A stretch of 64,000 bases of DNA from Struthidea cinerea (lineage: Eukaryota; Chordata; Aves; Passeriformes; Corcoracidae), in NCBI GenBank assembly GCA_013397865.1, contig VZTI01003365.1:1560438-1624437 (forward strand). Direction: 5' to 3'. The position numbers and the translations under genes were made by a program. The notes under the pieces are model-generated. The model was not told where the DNA came from. It worked only from the letters and a program-made list of their open reading frames with translations, and made no database searches. This document shows, in pieces, positions 34,434 through 49,226 of the stretch. Position 1 is the stretch's first letter, and every line of letters starts with the position of its first letter.

Positions 34434-37400
34434 AGCATAAATGCCTATGTTTTCCAACAATGCCCCGAAATTATTCTCACCACGACAATTGTAGTCACAT
34501 GTTTAGAGATCCTCAGTTCCTCTGTGCCCACTGAGAGATTAACTCATGGATGTGCTGTTCTTTTTTTGTCAGTGTGTCTTTTTCTGTGTGGCTGATGAAA
34601 TAGCTTAAATAGGCAGTGTGGACTGGGTGAGTCAGGGACTTCTGCATGACAGAAGGCTGCACAAACTTTTTACAACAGTTAGTTTTCTATAGATTTTATT
34701 TGCACATACTGACTCAATTAAAAAAAAAAGTTGCATGTGAAAATCGCAAATGCAATATTTTGGATCTAAACAGGTTTTCCGTTTAAATGGCCAAGGAGCA
34801 GAGACGTGGAGAAAGGCAGAAGATAAAAAAATAAGGGAGATAGGCTATAAACTGCATTATCTTCAGTGTGTTACTCAACAATCCTGTCAGGGTTCTTCCT
34901 CCCTATTACCTTAATATCTTGCAATAGCAATAGTAATCCTTAAGAATATAAATCTTTGTTATATATACTAAAGGGCTGACAGAGATGATGGACCCAAAAA
35001 GGCTGAAATGTAAGCACTAGGAAATCACAGGTGCAGAAGGAGACCAGAGTCTTTCTTCATGTAGGCAACATGATTGCCAGTGCAGCAGCTGGCATTCTCT
35101 AGAAATCCAGGCCATCATGCACTCTGATACCTGCTTGTGTCTTCAAATATTGCCTCAGCACTGCTTTAGGTTTGGCAGTGCTAGAGGGATCTGGTTTGAT
35201 GGGAGTACCCGGAGTAGGATATCACTGTTTTAAAGAAGACTTTCACACGGTAGGAAGTTAATGAAAGCCCAGGGCTGAAGCTGGATTTCACAGGCAGAGA
35301 GTAAAACCCAGCAGCCAGGAGATGGAGCAAGTTCAGAGCCTGTTTCCACCTGCCCCTGTTTTCCTGACTGCTGGCTGTAATAGAAATGCTAGTGAGGAAA
35401 CTGATTCAAGGCAGAAAAGAGTAATTTGAGTTGTGATGCAGTACAGGTATAGAGTAGAACTGTCAAGCTTCACTTGAGCTATTCCCCCTTCACTGTCACA
35501 CTTATTTTCATATTTTATTTTGCAGAACACACAAGTTCACTATCATTTCACAAACTTTGTATGTCAGAAAGCTTCTCTCCTTTGAGGTCATTTTATTCAG
35601 GCAATGTAAATGTCAGATGCCAGTTTAAGTATTATTATTTATATGGAGCTGTCAAGGAGTGAGGGGGAAATGATGCAGGCAGCTCACTTCTGTCTTAGCT
35701 CTCAGGAAAGGTCAGCTGAGCCTTTCAAAAAGGGCTGTCAAAGCCAAAACATCTTTCAAAATCCATTCTGTAGAAACAGTGCAAGAAAGCACATGCTTTA
35801 AAGCCAGCCAAAGTGGGGCTGAAGCGACTGGTTTCTTTTTCTGATGTCAAAAAGCTCCTTTAGTGACTACTAGTGGTGCAAGAACCCAAGGCAGCCAGAG
35901 AATGGACAGAGCTCACTCCAGTAATTGCACCCAGCTGCATTTTGTTTGCTTTGGGGATTGCATTTCTTAGCCTTCTGTTTGACCTAACTTACATCTGAGC
36001 AAATTTCTTCCTCTGATGAACATCCCCACAAATCCCCATTTCACATCCTGCCTGAGCTGCCAGGACGTGGAGCCGCTCTCACCCCATGACCTGGATGGGA
36101 ACAGAGGAAGATCAGGATGTACAGCCTGCAGCTTTAACAGTGAGGGGTAGATTTTGTCCTTGCAAGCTTGGCAAAAGAATATGGGGTGTGTGACTGAGAA
36201 CACTCAGATTCAAGGCAGATTTTGGCACTTAGCTGTAGAGAGACTGACCACAAATTTTATAAGTGCAAAAAGGAGATCTCTTCACAAAGGTTTGGCTCAA
36301 ATCCCAAAAATACTTAGGTGTCTAATTCCTAAGTCAAGGATATCAATAGCAATCAAACAGTTAAATGTTCTGCCAATTACATAAAAGAAGCAGGAAGAAA
36401 TTACTTTAGCTCTCCTATAAGAATTGCTTATGCAGTTCTGTGAAAATCTCCCCAAAGGGGATAAGATTAAGGGAGGAAAGGCAAATTCCAGATGAATGCC
36501 ATGAAAAACTCCTAGGTATCCATAAGTACTCTCTCAAGAACATCCCAGCCCAGAAATGCTCTTTTTCAAGCATGCTGAGTTCCAGACTAATAATTCCATC
36601 TTCCATTTTTCATCTTCACTCAATTAAAATAAAAAATCAGGAAACCCTCACATTTCCCTGAAGACATCTAAAAGAGACAAGAGACCCACTTACTATTGCT
36701 TCTACATAATACTTCAAGAAAACAAAAATGAGGAGGACTTTATGATCTCTGTACACATCAGTATTTACTGTTCTGGCTCCTCTTTAGCCAGATCCGCGTT
36801 GTTAAAGAAATGGGATCTGTCCCCAGCAGGATATGAGTGAAACCATGTAGGAAGAGTGAGTCCCTCCCTTCTGCTCCTGGTTTTCAGATCTGAGGGGAAT
36901 GCTGAGCCAGACGGCATGGTTGCAGAGCCTTGTCCCTTTCAGCATAGCTACCATGTCTATTTTTAATGTATTGGTGTGCTCAGCTGTTCTTTTTCCCCTT
37001 AGCCCATGCCATGCTGGGATCTCAGCTTCTGAGTCCTGCCTACAAAACTCAGACAGAAAACACTGAGACAGAGATATGCTAAACTGAAAAGTAGTTTCAT
37101 GTGAATTTAAGCCAAGTGTTGCTATGGGACGAAGTCCTTTAAGGAACAATGTGATGTACTTGGAGATTGAAGATCTTGTTTTCACTGCTGTTTCTGATTC
37201 TGCCATAGGAGGTCCTCAGGAGCAGAGTATGTGAAGAAAGACAAAAGACCACTGTCAGAACACATCTTGGATGAGGTTATCATATCTTGGAAAGTTCATG
37301 GCTTGTTTACCCATGAAGCCGCTTACCCTTTGACACAGATTTTGTCTTTGCTAGGATATATTGAAAGCTGGGAAGACTTGCCAGAAGTTATGCTCATGAG

Positions 37401-40400
37401 GAAGACGGAAATGTTGATTCTTTGGTTCCTCAACCCTTTGCCCTCAGCTGTGCCACCTCTGGCCATCCCAGCAAGCTGGACATCTTCCTGCAGGAAGCAG
37501 AAACTGGTCACCATGGCTCCTCATCTTCCATCTGGAAAGGGGACAGCTGCAAGGGCTTGCAAGAGCTGCCTAGAATTTGCCAGGGTTTCCTGCATGGTGC
37601 TGGACAACCCCACCACCCACCTATGCCAATCTTCACCTCCTCACCCATAAAATGGGATGAGGAGTGTTTACCCACCTCATATGCTGTCTCTTTTTAAGTC
37701 ATCCTTGTGTAGGAAGTACTTTAGCTTAAGGGTCCATCCAAATATCAGGCCTTATCCTTTCCCCTCACCATGCCTGTTTTGGATACTTATCCCCAAAGAA
37801 TTTTATATGGAATTTAGTGGTCTTCTGCTTTACTTATTTCCTGGGAATGTTGAGTGTCTTTACCTCCTCTGTTCTTCTTTTTTTTCATTCCCTCATTCTC
37901 TCTTTCAATGGTCCTGTGCTCTTACTCTCCTGTCACAGCACATGCCTTCTCTCAAGACTGTGGTTTCATGATAGCTAGTACCAGACCTGAGGACAACCTG
38001 CCCAAAGAGGACAAATGAGATCAAACAATCACATTCCTGCCAAATTAGCCCCAGCCCATAGCACTGGTTTCTGGCAGCCTGAAGCTTTCACGTGAGCTTC
38101 ATATGAGGGAGAACAGGCAGTACCTGATGTGGTGTGAAGTTAAAATAGCTGATAAAAGCTGAACCTGTCAATATCCTTTGAATAAATGTGAAATGGAGAG
38201 TTTATTACTGTCAGATTGGTTTCAGGAAGCTGGAAAGCTTTTGATCCAGTTCTAGAATCCCAGGCTTTCCTAGTCTTGAACGTTTTTTGCAGCCTTATCC
38301 ATGTAAACACACCAGCTCCTTCCTTCTCTTCTTGCCTCTCTCCACTGGTGGGCTGCACCCTTTCCCACATCCCTGCCTGGCAATGCTGGTGTGGGGGTGA
38401 GAATGGGTGATGAAGAAAAGCCATGCAGGGCAGAGAGAGATGGAAAGGCTTTCACTGACAATGCAACATCTGAAATTTTATTTAGCTGTTGCTCCCTCTT
38501 TAATTAAGAAATAAATAAAGAAGATCAGGACATTGAATGCAATGGCACTGGTCAAAGCAAGCGCTGTACTAGTTCATGGAGGTGAGTGCCTAAAAGTCTT
38601 TGCCAACCCCGGGGCACTGCTTTTGTAATTAAAAGGAAAAACAAAATTACACAACCCCACAGCTCTGATTTATTGTAAAGATGGATTTTTAGAATTTAAA
38701 AATAAAAAAAAAAGATAGAATTTAGGGGAAAGCATTGTTACAACATGAAAATTTTCATACAGATTAGCTCTTTGGGCCATTTTTTAAGCTTATGTAAGAA
38801 GGGAAATGAATCCATTCAAGATGCCCACTCAGGCCTTTCTCACAAATAAAGTAAAACATCCAATCACGTTCTGAGAGTAGGAAACAATATGTGTGTTGCG
38901 AGCTGGTCTGGCTGAGACCTAATTAATTTTTTAGGTATTTCCATGTGTTTCAGATGTTCTGATACACTTACCACAGTGAAAATACTGCAGATCACCCTTC
39001 CATGATAATCCAAGAGAACAAGCCACCACTTTACCTGGTCCTGTGTGCTCTCTCCCCATTTCCCTGACCTTGAAAGTTGCTTTGCAATTTTTATGCAAAG
39101 AATCCAAAAGCCAGCAAAAATATGGGTTGCCTTGGTAGAGGCTCTGCAGTGTGTGGGGGTGTGTGTGCTTGCACAGAGAATATCCTGAGCAGGCAGTTTT
39201 TTATGTCCTTCTGGCTCTGACAGCGTTGATGGCGTAAATGCAGTAAAAAAGTCTGAACAAAGGTCTTGTCTAAAGTTTGTGCAGGACCTTTCTACAGCAG
39301 GGACCCTTCTGACCATCATTTTCTGCATAACCAACATGGACAGGACTGCCCTGGAGTGGGATCTTTGGTGCAAAGGCCAGATAGACATGAAAGCAGCAGC
39401 TGTGGGGAGAAAGGGAAAAACAATTGTCCATGGCAATAACAGGTAAGACAAGAAGGAAGTGTTTTAAAAGAAGTGTAATGTCAGATGTCCTGTTCGGCTT
39501 TTGGAGAAAAGCCTCCCAATATCAGTGATAAAGAAACATGGGAAGGGAGCTCTCTGAGGCAGTTCAAATCTGGCTGATCTTGCCTTGATATTTGAGATTC
39601 TTCCTGAAACTGCTTCCATCTCTATTTCCTATCATTTTATGATCTGTTGCAGAATGCAGATAGATTTTCCTGTTATTAAACTAGCCTGAACAGTGAAGCT
39701 GTCCTCTGTTTCAGGCCTTGTGCCATAAAAATAGTATTTTTCTTTTATTAAACCTCAGAGCATCTGGGAATTTCCCAGGCTGTTCCATGTGCAAATAGTT
39801 TTTGTGTCATCTGCTTATGCCTGTACTTCCTAGGGAGTTCCTGGCTTGGCAGGTAGTCACGCATTAACCAACAAGCAAAAGCCCACAGAAAGTACAGCTA
39901 AGGTCCATGTCAGCTACGTATGGCCACATAGCTCCTACAAGCTATTAAGCTAATAAGAGAAACAACAACAGCTCTATAGCACACTCTGGCAAAGCTGAAG
40001 CATGTAAACGCACAGGCACTCCTTGCTGAAGAGAAGCTGAGCTATTCCAATGCTTTCCAACTTACTTTGTGTTCAGAGAACCAAGCATTTTCCACCAGTA
40101 GAAGGAGGACTTTTTTTCTCACTTTCCTTATCTTGCTTTTCCTTCTGTGAACCCCTCAAGAATGATGCACACAGTTGACCCCAGATGCTGCCATGGGAGA
40201 CACCTAGTTCAGACTACATTTATGAGCTAATTGGAGATACCGGGATGCAGAAGGAGAAGAAATGGACTGGCAGTTTCCATGGCGATTCCCTAGTCTATTA
40301 AAAATAATCAATATAACTATAGTAACGAGTAGCAACTTGTTAGCACAGAGCAGGGAAGCAGGGAGCGGGTTCATGCTGTCCATGCTATACCAACGTGGTG

Positions 40401-42734
40401 TTCTTGAGATACTGAAATGGAAACAGCAAAACAGAAAACTGCATTTGACCTGACTTTTAATTTTTAAAATCTTTCTGCATCCAGAAACATTCCTGACGTG
40501 AGCAGGAATTGCTTGTTATCAGCATCTCTGAAAAACAAGGTCCTAACAATCATGTGCATGAACAGAGTATCAGGACATGGGCCATGGCAAAGACACAGCC
40601 TGGTCGTACACAGGGTTGTTTACAGTCTGTTTCAGTCACTACATCTCCATTTCTAATGAGATGCCAGAGCCCAGACCATTTTCCAAGAACACTTACATCA
40701 GTAAGGAAAGATCTATAAAACGAGATTAATATCTCAGGAAGTTTGTTTTATGACATTATAACCTTGACAGTTATGAAGTAAACAAAGCTGTTTTCACATC
40801 TGTAAGCAGAGATATTCAAGAGCTAAATAAGCTGAGAATTTTTACTCTGAGTATTCATACTAATTTTTTCTTGTTCCATAGAGCTCATTAGATCCATGCT
40901 CTGTTTTAATGTTGTTAATTGATTTTCATTACATTTTCATGGAACAAATGCCATTTCTTCCTACTGGATATCCAAAAGAGCTTGCTGCTTGGGTCATCTG
41001 ATTTTTACAGAATTTTACTTTCCTGCTGTTTTTAAAGGAGTCGCTGCTGTGGGCAAATGCCTCCCCATGCAGCACCTCAGGCAGGTTTTCACCACCCCTC
41101 TAGTATGTATGCAGGGCGACCACACCCTCGCTGCACACCGACTTATACACCTCTTTGAACACGACATCAAAACGTGGCTTTTCAATGTCACATGCAGCAA
41201 ACAAGATATATAAAATGCAGGGAGAGAGTACTTAGCCGCTGTATTTGCTAATGCTTTTTAAAGCTTTAAACATACTTCAGCACAAAGAAATTCCTTAGGA
41301 GGAGAGCTCCAGCGCCTGGTGTCAGCCTGTGCCATCTGCTGAACTCGTTCATCAGCAGCCTCTGCTCTGGGGTGCTAAAACACAGCAGCTTTTGTTAGAG
41401 ATGTGCATGCCCATGGGCAGTTGCAGAAAGGCACTGGCACAGCTGGCGCGTGGCTTTCTATATAGGCGGCAGTACCAGACAGGGAAGGGTTTGTCCAGCC
41501 TATGATCAGCCGCACTCATTGTCTGTCCTTGGTACACCCGAGTGATGGGGTGGGAGCACGGAGAGGGCGGGTTGCCGGGTATGGGGTGGAAGCACACGTG
41601 GCGCGGACTGATGCCAGTGGCAGAGCCCCTACAGTCCATCAGGCTGACTTGCCTCTGTACTGCAGCCTTGGCTGCGCCCTCCTGCCACCCTTCTTCTCCC
41701 CTCTGGGCTTCAGCTGAGAGCCTGCAGGGACAGCAGCTGCAGGAATGAGCCAAAAAACCCCACCAGCATTGCCACGTGCATCTCTTTTTTTGTGTGCAGC
41801 CTTTCCTTCCCTGTGTGAGGAATGGGACAAGCTATGAACTGAATAGCTGGAATTCAAAAACTCGGCTTAAAGAGCATATGAGAGATTAAAAGCAGCATCA
41901 CACTGTCAGGTAAACCTCATGACAGCAGCACACCTGATGGAAAAACTTCCCCCCGCCCCCGGTCTCAGCCTTGCTCTCACGGCACTGCTTGCATGCAATA
42001 GAGCCTCTGCTCCGTGAATTTGGCAGTATTGGTGGAGGCAGAGTTGGATGCTTTAGGGGCTGAATTCCCTTGCCTTGGTTCAGCCTGTGAGGCAGGAGAA
42101 GCCAAGCCAGTTGGAAGTGGCTGGAAATCAGCTCCTTTCCAGCTGGCCCATGCCCGGCAGGGGCCTCTGGTCACCCAGGCAGGGTGGGGAGACATTGCTC
42201 CCATGCCAGGAGAGACTCTCCTCCTCCCCTCAGCTCCCAGTCTAGGAGTGCAGCCCATCCAGCAGCACCGCAATACCAGGCTGGCTAAATCCACTGGAGA
42301 AACTGCACCTTGGCTCCCTACCTGCTACCCAGTGATGTACAGCACAGGCATGTATGTACAGCATCCAAGCACTACTCCATCCATCAGCAGGCAGTACTGC
42401 AAACGCAGCTTGCTTAATTCCATGTTACACTTACTACACTTATCCTCCCCAGAGACAGTTAATAAACAAAAAATATTAGAATGATCCTTTAAAAATAGTT
42501 CTGCTTTAAGAGCATGTGGTTGCAATTACTGCCTTTATGGACAAGTCTACTCCTTTTCTTTCCTTCCATCTCTGTGTAATAGGAAATGTGCCAGTTTTCA
42601 AGCATTCTGCTTCATTACTATTGGAAGGAAGTCTCCAAAAATCAGAGTTTGTTTAACACAGGTTCCTGAGTCCATCCTGAGAGTCACCCACAAAAGCTGG
42701 GCTGGAACAGATCTACATAAACTGAAGTTTCTAG
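34434..42734. other. Intergenic, about 8.3 kb without a recognised gene
   Basis: No coding exon or known repeat recognised. The longest open frame is 195 codons on the minus strand at 38864-39451. It matches nothing I know and is within chance expectation. A more GC-rich patch lies at 41340-42300 with overlapping frames on both strands (133 and 156 codons), also without family resemblance. Confidence 0.55.
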
Positions 42735-43310
42735 AAGTTCTGGGCAGTTCCTTGCTTCTTCACTTTCCTTCTTTTATTTATCTCTATTACACTGATGTCC
42801 TGCATGTATTCTTTCCCTTTTTCTTCTTCTGATTCTTCTTACACAAACTCCAGCCTCCCTCCACCTTCTCCCCATTACCTTTTCTCTTTTGCCCACAACT
42901 TTCCTGTCAGTCCTCATGCTGTCCCTACTGCTGGTCTGCTCCCCAGATACCTCTGTCACCTCAGACAATTCCTTACCTTTCCCAGTACCTGATTTCCCTT
43001 CTGGGTGTCTGAAATAATCCTCTTTCTTTATTTCCCCTCTTCTGTCCTCCTTTCCATGGTTTCCTATGTAACCATCTTTTCCCCTTCCTACCCTCTTCCT
43101 TACCGTGTTCCCCAGCTCTCCATCCCTCTGCTCAGCTGCCCTCCAACATCCCACTCTATGCCCTTTTATCTTCCTGGGGCCTTTCCTTGTGGAGCTCCCC
43201 TTCTCACTCCCCATTGCCTCCATCCACCACCCTCTCTTGTGCCTTCTTTGGTTGCTGCCAGAGCTGGGGTCCCCATCCAGCAGTGCTCCATCGCTCTCCC
43301 CCTGCATTAG
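42735..43310. repeat. Polypyrimidine tract (C/T-rich plus strand)
   Basis: About 570 bases in which the plus strand is strongly biased to C and T, with runs such as TTTTTCTTCTTCTGATTCTTC. Stop codons are depleted on the purine-rich minus strand, so a 212-codon open frame (42774-43412, rich in Arg, Lys, Gly and Glu) appears. I regard it as a by-product of composition. Confidence 0.8.
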
Positions 43311-46300
43311 CTCATGCTTTGATGGGGCTGGCACCAATGTGGCACAGGATGTCAGATCTGTGAGATCTGAGGGGCTTCCAGGGGGGCTGCCGCTGTGCTG
43401 GAGTGTTGGCACTCACTTTCCACCCCCACCCTGACATGGGGAATTGCTGTCAGAGCCAACAGGCACAAGGCAGCCCAGGCTCCAGATCTACTGCGAGAGG
43501 TTTGTTTGTAATGGAAATAATCCTGATGGATTAAGGGAAACTGACTCTTCCAAAAAACACACAAGATTTCAATATTATATGGGAAGAAGTGGCCAAAGTA
43601 ACACGACCCACGAAATACCTTTGAACTTTTGAGATTTTGGCACAATGGCTGTGGGCACGGTGTTGCATTCAGCCACCAAACCAGTCCCTCTTGCACGGCT
43701 AAAACCGCTCCTGCTGCTGCTGCTAGGGGTAACCACAGAGCCCTGCCTCTTACCAGAGAATTTTGGAGTGCAATCCAAGTAACTAATGAATTATCAGAAC
43801 ACTGAGGACAGATATATGTTTTAGTTATTCTGCCATACACAAGGATTCCAATCAGGCATAGTATGTATTTCCAGTGCCACTAACCACCTTCATTCCCACA
43901 TCACTTTTTTACAAGAAAGATAGTCTAGCAGGTTGGCGTGAGGCTTGATAATCTAGGAGAGGGGAACACTGGGCAGGCACTGGAGAGCACAGAAAATTAA
44001 AATACATTTTTTGTAGCAGTATTTTTGGTTCAGAGATTTAGGGATTACTTTTTTTATTATTATTTTTGGACGCATGAAGACTGAAAAAGCCGGAAAATGC
44101 AAATGTCTGCATTTAGGATATTTCTGTGTTCAAGAACTCATCCATTTTTTAGAGGAAATCTGATCTGATGCAATGCAAGGCTTGCATCTACCACCTTTGG
44201 TGAAACCACACTGTCACACGGCTGTCACATGAGTAGACACGTGTACGCACACTGTCAGAGTGCTCCGCTCAGATAATGCCATCAGTGCACCCCATGAAGC
44301 TAATTCCTAGTATTTTCAGGGCCAGAACTGATCATTCATTCATACATTTATGTCTTTCTAGAAGAAAGTAGGAAAAATTGAAAGTAAATGGAAAATATTG
44401 GAAGGGTAAAGGTACATGCGTCTAAATTTCCAATATTATTTTCTTTATTGACATAATTTATTATCAAAAACTATTGGCTCAAGCTGGTTTGAATTTCTGG
44501 GAAGTTCTCTGGCCTCTGACTGACCATTACTGGCACTCTCAGGTCTGTGCACGTACTGACATTCCAAGTGCGCACAGAGTTTTGCTGCAGTTCAAAACAG
44601 CTTCAAGAGACTGGGCAACCAGTCAGGGCCAAGGCAGTAGTAAATGAATGGGCATGCAGGGAGAGGGGTATGCAGGGCTGCACATGGAAACAGTGAAGGG
44701 AGCAACAGGAAATGACACATCCCTGGTAGACAAAAACAGAATGGAAAGAAAGAAAGCATAGCGTAAAGAGAAAATTATTTGACCGGGCATATACAAATGA
44801 AAAAGAAAACCAGAATATAAAAGCCTGAAGAGCAGAAAAAATACACAAATACAAATACAAGTACTAACCACAGGGATGCCCAGAGCAGACATGAGATACT
44901 TGCAGGACTGAGCCTTGTGCAGACCACGAACATGCTTGTTGTGTTAGAATGAATTGCGGCCTTTTATATCAGAGGGAGAGAGGGCTGCTCCCCCTCCCAC
45001 CACAAGGTGCTTATGCAGGGATTAGACTTCTGGAAATCAACCTCTGGAAGATCTGTCTTCAAGAGTGCACAAGTCCTGACAGTTTTGACTGTCTCCTACA
45101 AGACTGCATGAGAGACATGACTGCAAAACAGAGATATGGTGGGCACTTCTCCTGACTCAAAGGGAGCAGGCACCAGCTGCCATTAGCAAAACCTCATGGA
45201 AACAAGAGGAGCGACCAGTGAAGGTTGCACAGCATGTTGTGGTGCTGAAGTCTGCTGAGTCACAAGCTTTGGATGAGCATATGAGCTAAAGACAAATGTA
45301 TGTTGACAGCAAAAACCAAAGAGAAAAGATCATGGGTCTTCTCGGGAGGCACAGAAACTGGGCAAAGAGCTTGCTGGCGTGGCAGGCCACAAGATTAATG
45401 CTTATTTCTATTTCAGTCTAAAAGAACAGTCCAGAAAAACAGTCTCCTTGAAACAAACCCTTGAATGCTGGTCTAAGTCTGACCTGTATGAACCAGTCTG
45501 GGATTTCATGTGCACAGATCTGATTTCACACTGTCACCAAAAGGGACAAGACTGGCCCTGCTGCACTTGTCCAAAGCCTCCCTTGCACTGTCACCAGCAG
45601 AAGTAGAGACCCATGGCAAACTGAGTCAGGCTGAACATGAGTCATTATTTTTCCCCTGGGTCAGTTTTCAGCTGCACCTTTTCCCGGATCCTGCCTGCCA
45701 GGAGGGAACACAAGCACTAGCCCTAGGAATGCATGGCTGGGAGTAAAGTCCCCTTTGGCAGCAGCACAGGCTGCAGTCTGAGTCAGCAGCACCATCTGAT
45801 ACTGGTGGCATCACAGGGCAATGCAAGTCCGAGGCACCTTGGGACATGTGTGCCTGAGCTGAGCATGTGCCTGTGTTTGTGTGGCCGTGCCCATGGGTAG
45901 GTCCTTTCTCACAGGCATAGCAGAGCTGTCCTCACAAGCATGGAAACTGGCACACACGTGACTTTTGTCCTGACTTGGCAACATTGCCCCATCTTGCTGC
46001 CATTAGTGCATTTTTCTCCTTTCAGTGGTCCAGCCCTGGAGACCACCCTGAGCTCTTCGTGGGATATGTTTGGCAGCTACCAGGTTTTGCATGCCAGCTG
46101 GATTATATGTTATATATCAGCAGCCGTGCCTGGAGCTGCACCTGATCTTTTGCCTTCCTTTTGTGGTGATCTCCTCCTTCATTCAATGCCTGTGTGCTCT
46201 GATGCCCATCAGCCTGTCATGTGCCAGGGGAGCAGCAGCAGGACAGAAATCCCGCAAGGATTTTTGTTCTCCCTTTCCACATGAATTCAGGCACAACAAG

Positions 46301-49226
46301 GAGGTTCTTGGGGAGCACCTTATGAACAATTCAGCTCTTGTTGGACAATGTCCTCCATGTCAAGGACTGGGGCAGCAGGATCTTCTGGGTTTGACAGCTT
46401 TGGTTGGTCTGAGATTACAGCTATGCAGACAACCCAGCCCTGGCCCATAAAAACACAATGGCATCTCTCATAATGCCTTGGAGATAATGGAGATAATGCC
46501 AGTGGCCCTGTCAAAGCTTGTGGGTTTGCACAAGCACAGATCCTGCCCTTGCTGTACAGCAATGTGGGTGTGCTATCCATCACGATCTTATGCTGCTATA
46601 GACTTGCTAAGGACACAATATAGTGTTTAAGATCAAACTCATATCCCACACCACATGGTCCAAAGGACAGTGCCTACATTTTCACAAGATACTGCTAGCA
46701 TCAAACCATTCCCTGCAGACACAGATTATGCTAACCTTTCAGATGGGTCTCCTGGCTGCTCAACATAACTTCAAGGACCACATGTAGTGGTGAGGAGTGG
46801 GACCCACATATTCTCCTGAGGCCCACAGGAATCTGATATGAGATAATCCATCATTCTCCACTCATTCCTTCACCCCCTCCTGCACTTTACCCTGTGCATT
46901 GGGAACAATATGCATTCTTTCCTTGAGATATTTAATTTGCTTACTTACAGTCTGGAGACATGTGAGACACCTTAACAACTAGAAGCTCATGGGGGACCAC
47001 TGCCACTGAAAGTGTGGGATGAAAGTTTTGCAGGGAAGAGGCGGGAGCACTGCTGCACTGCTCCATGGTCTGCTCACAGACACCACTGAGGCTGCAGGGA
47101 ACGGAGGCAGACAAACACATCACTGAGAAATGCATCTGCCTTTGGCACATTTTACCCAAAGCAGCAAATGTGAAACACCTTGAAGTAGCCGTAAATTCTG
47201 TTTCAACTTGATTGGTGCTTTTACTGTCTGTTTTGCTCAAAATGACAGCCAGGGCTAAAATATCCAAGTTAATATATCATAGCAATAGAATTTCCTGTTG
47301 TGTCCTACCATGAAGGACAAATGAAAGATCTAGTCTTGCAAAAAACATTTAGTACCTTCAGAAGACTCTCAAACAGCCTTCAGTGTCTATTTATAACAGG
47401 TGCACATTGCTTTGTGGTGCTCTGAGGTCTGGGGTCTGCTCTAGCAGAAGGATGCACAGTCTGGAGCAAGCTGTATTTGTTCATAGCTAGTAAACAGCAG
47501 CATTTATTGTAGGTCTTCCACTGCTGTTTTCTACCCACTTTTAAGTACTCACTTTCTCTGCCAGAAGACTACACAATTACTACCAGCAACCACTACTAGC
47601 AATCAGAATAAGTGACACTCCTAAAATAATTTCCACTGAAATAGAGACCCCTCCAGGGTCAATTGCTCCTACACACCATGGATGTGCTAGGCTGTAAACA
47701 GGGACAAAAGAAGGACTACACTGGAGTGTAGGAATTCGTAAAGATTGTCGTGTTTCCAGTAACATGCTTCTTTTTTTTTTGTTTTCTGCATTTTCAGTTG
47801 AATGTTCCCTTTGCTATCACCTTTTCCATCCTTTGGCTCCAGTTCATGTACTAGTTGGGCACGAATTTAACTTCAAGCAGTTAATCATGTGCTTATGTGC
47901 TTTGCCCAGTTGGGACCTTGGTTGTTAACTACCTGCTTCCTATCAGGAAGGAGGGCTTTGTATGACAGTAACCTCACCCTTGGGGATGTGGGAGGTTACT
48001 CCAAACCTTAGACCAAAGGGACTTGTTCAAGAGCACTACAATTGCTACTTTTCCTGAGAATGCATCATGCTGTCACAGCATCAGTCTTGGCCTATATTAA
48101 CCTCATTCTCGAGATGGCCACTTTCTGTGCCCCTGCAGGACACAGACTTTAAATCAGAGGCTTCCAGTTGTCCTGTTACCACCCTGCAGAAACAGCTCTG
48201 TTTCTTCAAGGCAGCAGTCTCAAAGTTGAACCCTCCATGGCACTCAAAGCAAGGGGTAGGAAGAGTATTTTGCTAGCACAGTAGTTTTTCTCTAGTTGTG
48301 CGTGCAGCTGCACTGCGTTAGCCTAAAGGTACTTTCCTGCTTATGTGCCTGTTAGCTTGCACCTCATTCAGTTGGCTACAATTTAAAGCGAATTGGGTCT
48401 GGCAGAGCACAAGCCTTGCTTTCCACTGCAAGCCTCTTTAAGAAAGGCTCTCCTGGGACTGCAGATTCCTGGAGGGAGTGGAAGAAAAGCTGCAGAGCTG
48501 GGCACAGAGCCACTTTTGCAGGGAGAAAATACTGACATAGTGCCATCTGCCCTGTAAAAGTTTTTGGCAGTGTAAACATACATACCACATCTTCAACGTG
48601 TAGCACACCCCATAGAGAGAGAGCTAACATCCCTTGCTAAATCACACCCCTTTCCCCCTGAATTTCACTCTATCTGCATAGATTCTTACAGAAATGCTAA
48701 ATATTATATTGTCTGGCTGACTTTACCCCCGTCACTTTTGACAGGCTCAAGATAGGGGGCTAACTGGAATGTGTGTTTAATGCTTTGTTCGTGGTTGTGC
48801 AGTGAGGATGGAAAAGCTGTAATGACTGTTCCATGATGCAGGGCCTATAAATAGAGTGCATGCAAAGGGATGCTCTCTAATGCATTATGTTCTAATCAAT
48901 AACAACAAGCTGACTCCAATTATATTTTATTGTCTCTGAGGAAAGTATTTACATGGCGTAACAGCTGTGAGTCACAGCAGCGGTTCTGTTAGGAGTCAGA
49001 TTCACTTAGAAATATTTGAGGCTAATGGCTATTGTTTTCTGCACTCAGGCACTGCACCATTGACTGCTCTTGCTGCAGTTAATATTTAATCCCTTCACTG
49101 AACTTGCACCCCTTACCTGTAAGTGCGCTTCACAAGAGTGCTCTCTAAGGCCGTAGGAACAAAAAGGTTCATACCCTCGCTGGATGCAAACCCCAACAAG
49201 CTTATGAATTCTTTGTATGGGGAAAG
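43311..49226. other. Intergenic, about 5.9 kb without a recognised gene
   Basis: Mixed-composition unique-looking sequence. Open frames up to 162 codons (43352-43840, minus) have no recognisable domain. No repeat family is identified. Confidence 0.55.

Noticed and set aside
38864..39451. 195-codon minus-strand open frame
   Set aside because: With six frames over 64 kb, about 0.5 stop-to-stop runs of this length are expected by chance at 3/64 stop frequency. It has no recognisable domain, no CpG promoter and no splice-site context.
41340..42490. Overlapping open frames of 105-156 codons on both strands
   Set aside because: The higher G+C content lengthens chance frames. None shows family resemblance or a consistent splice structure.
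42774..43412. 212-codon minus-strand open frame rich in Arg, Lys and Glu
   Set aside because: It coincides with a polypurine strand, where T-starting stop codons are depleted. The protein is low-complexity and unlike any family I know.
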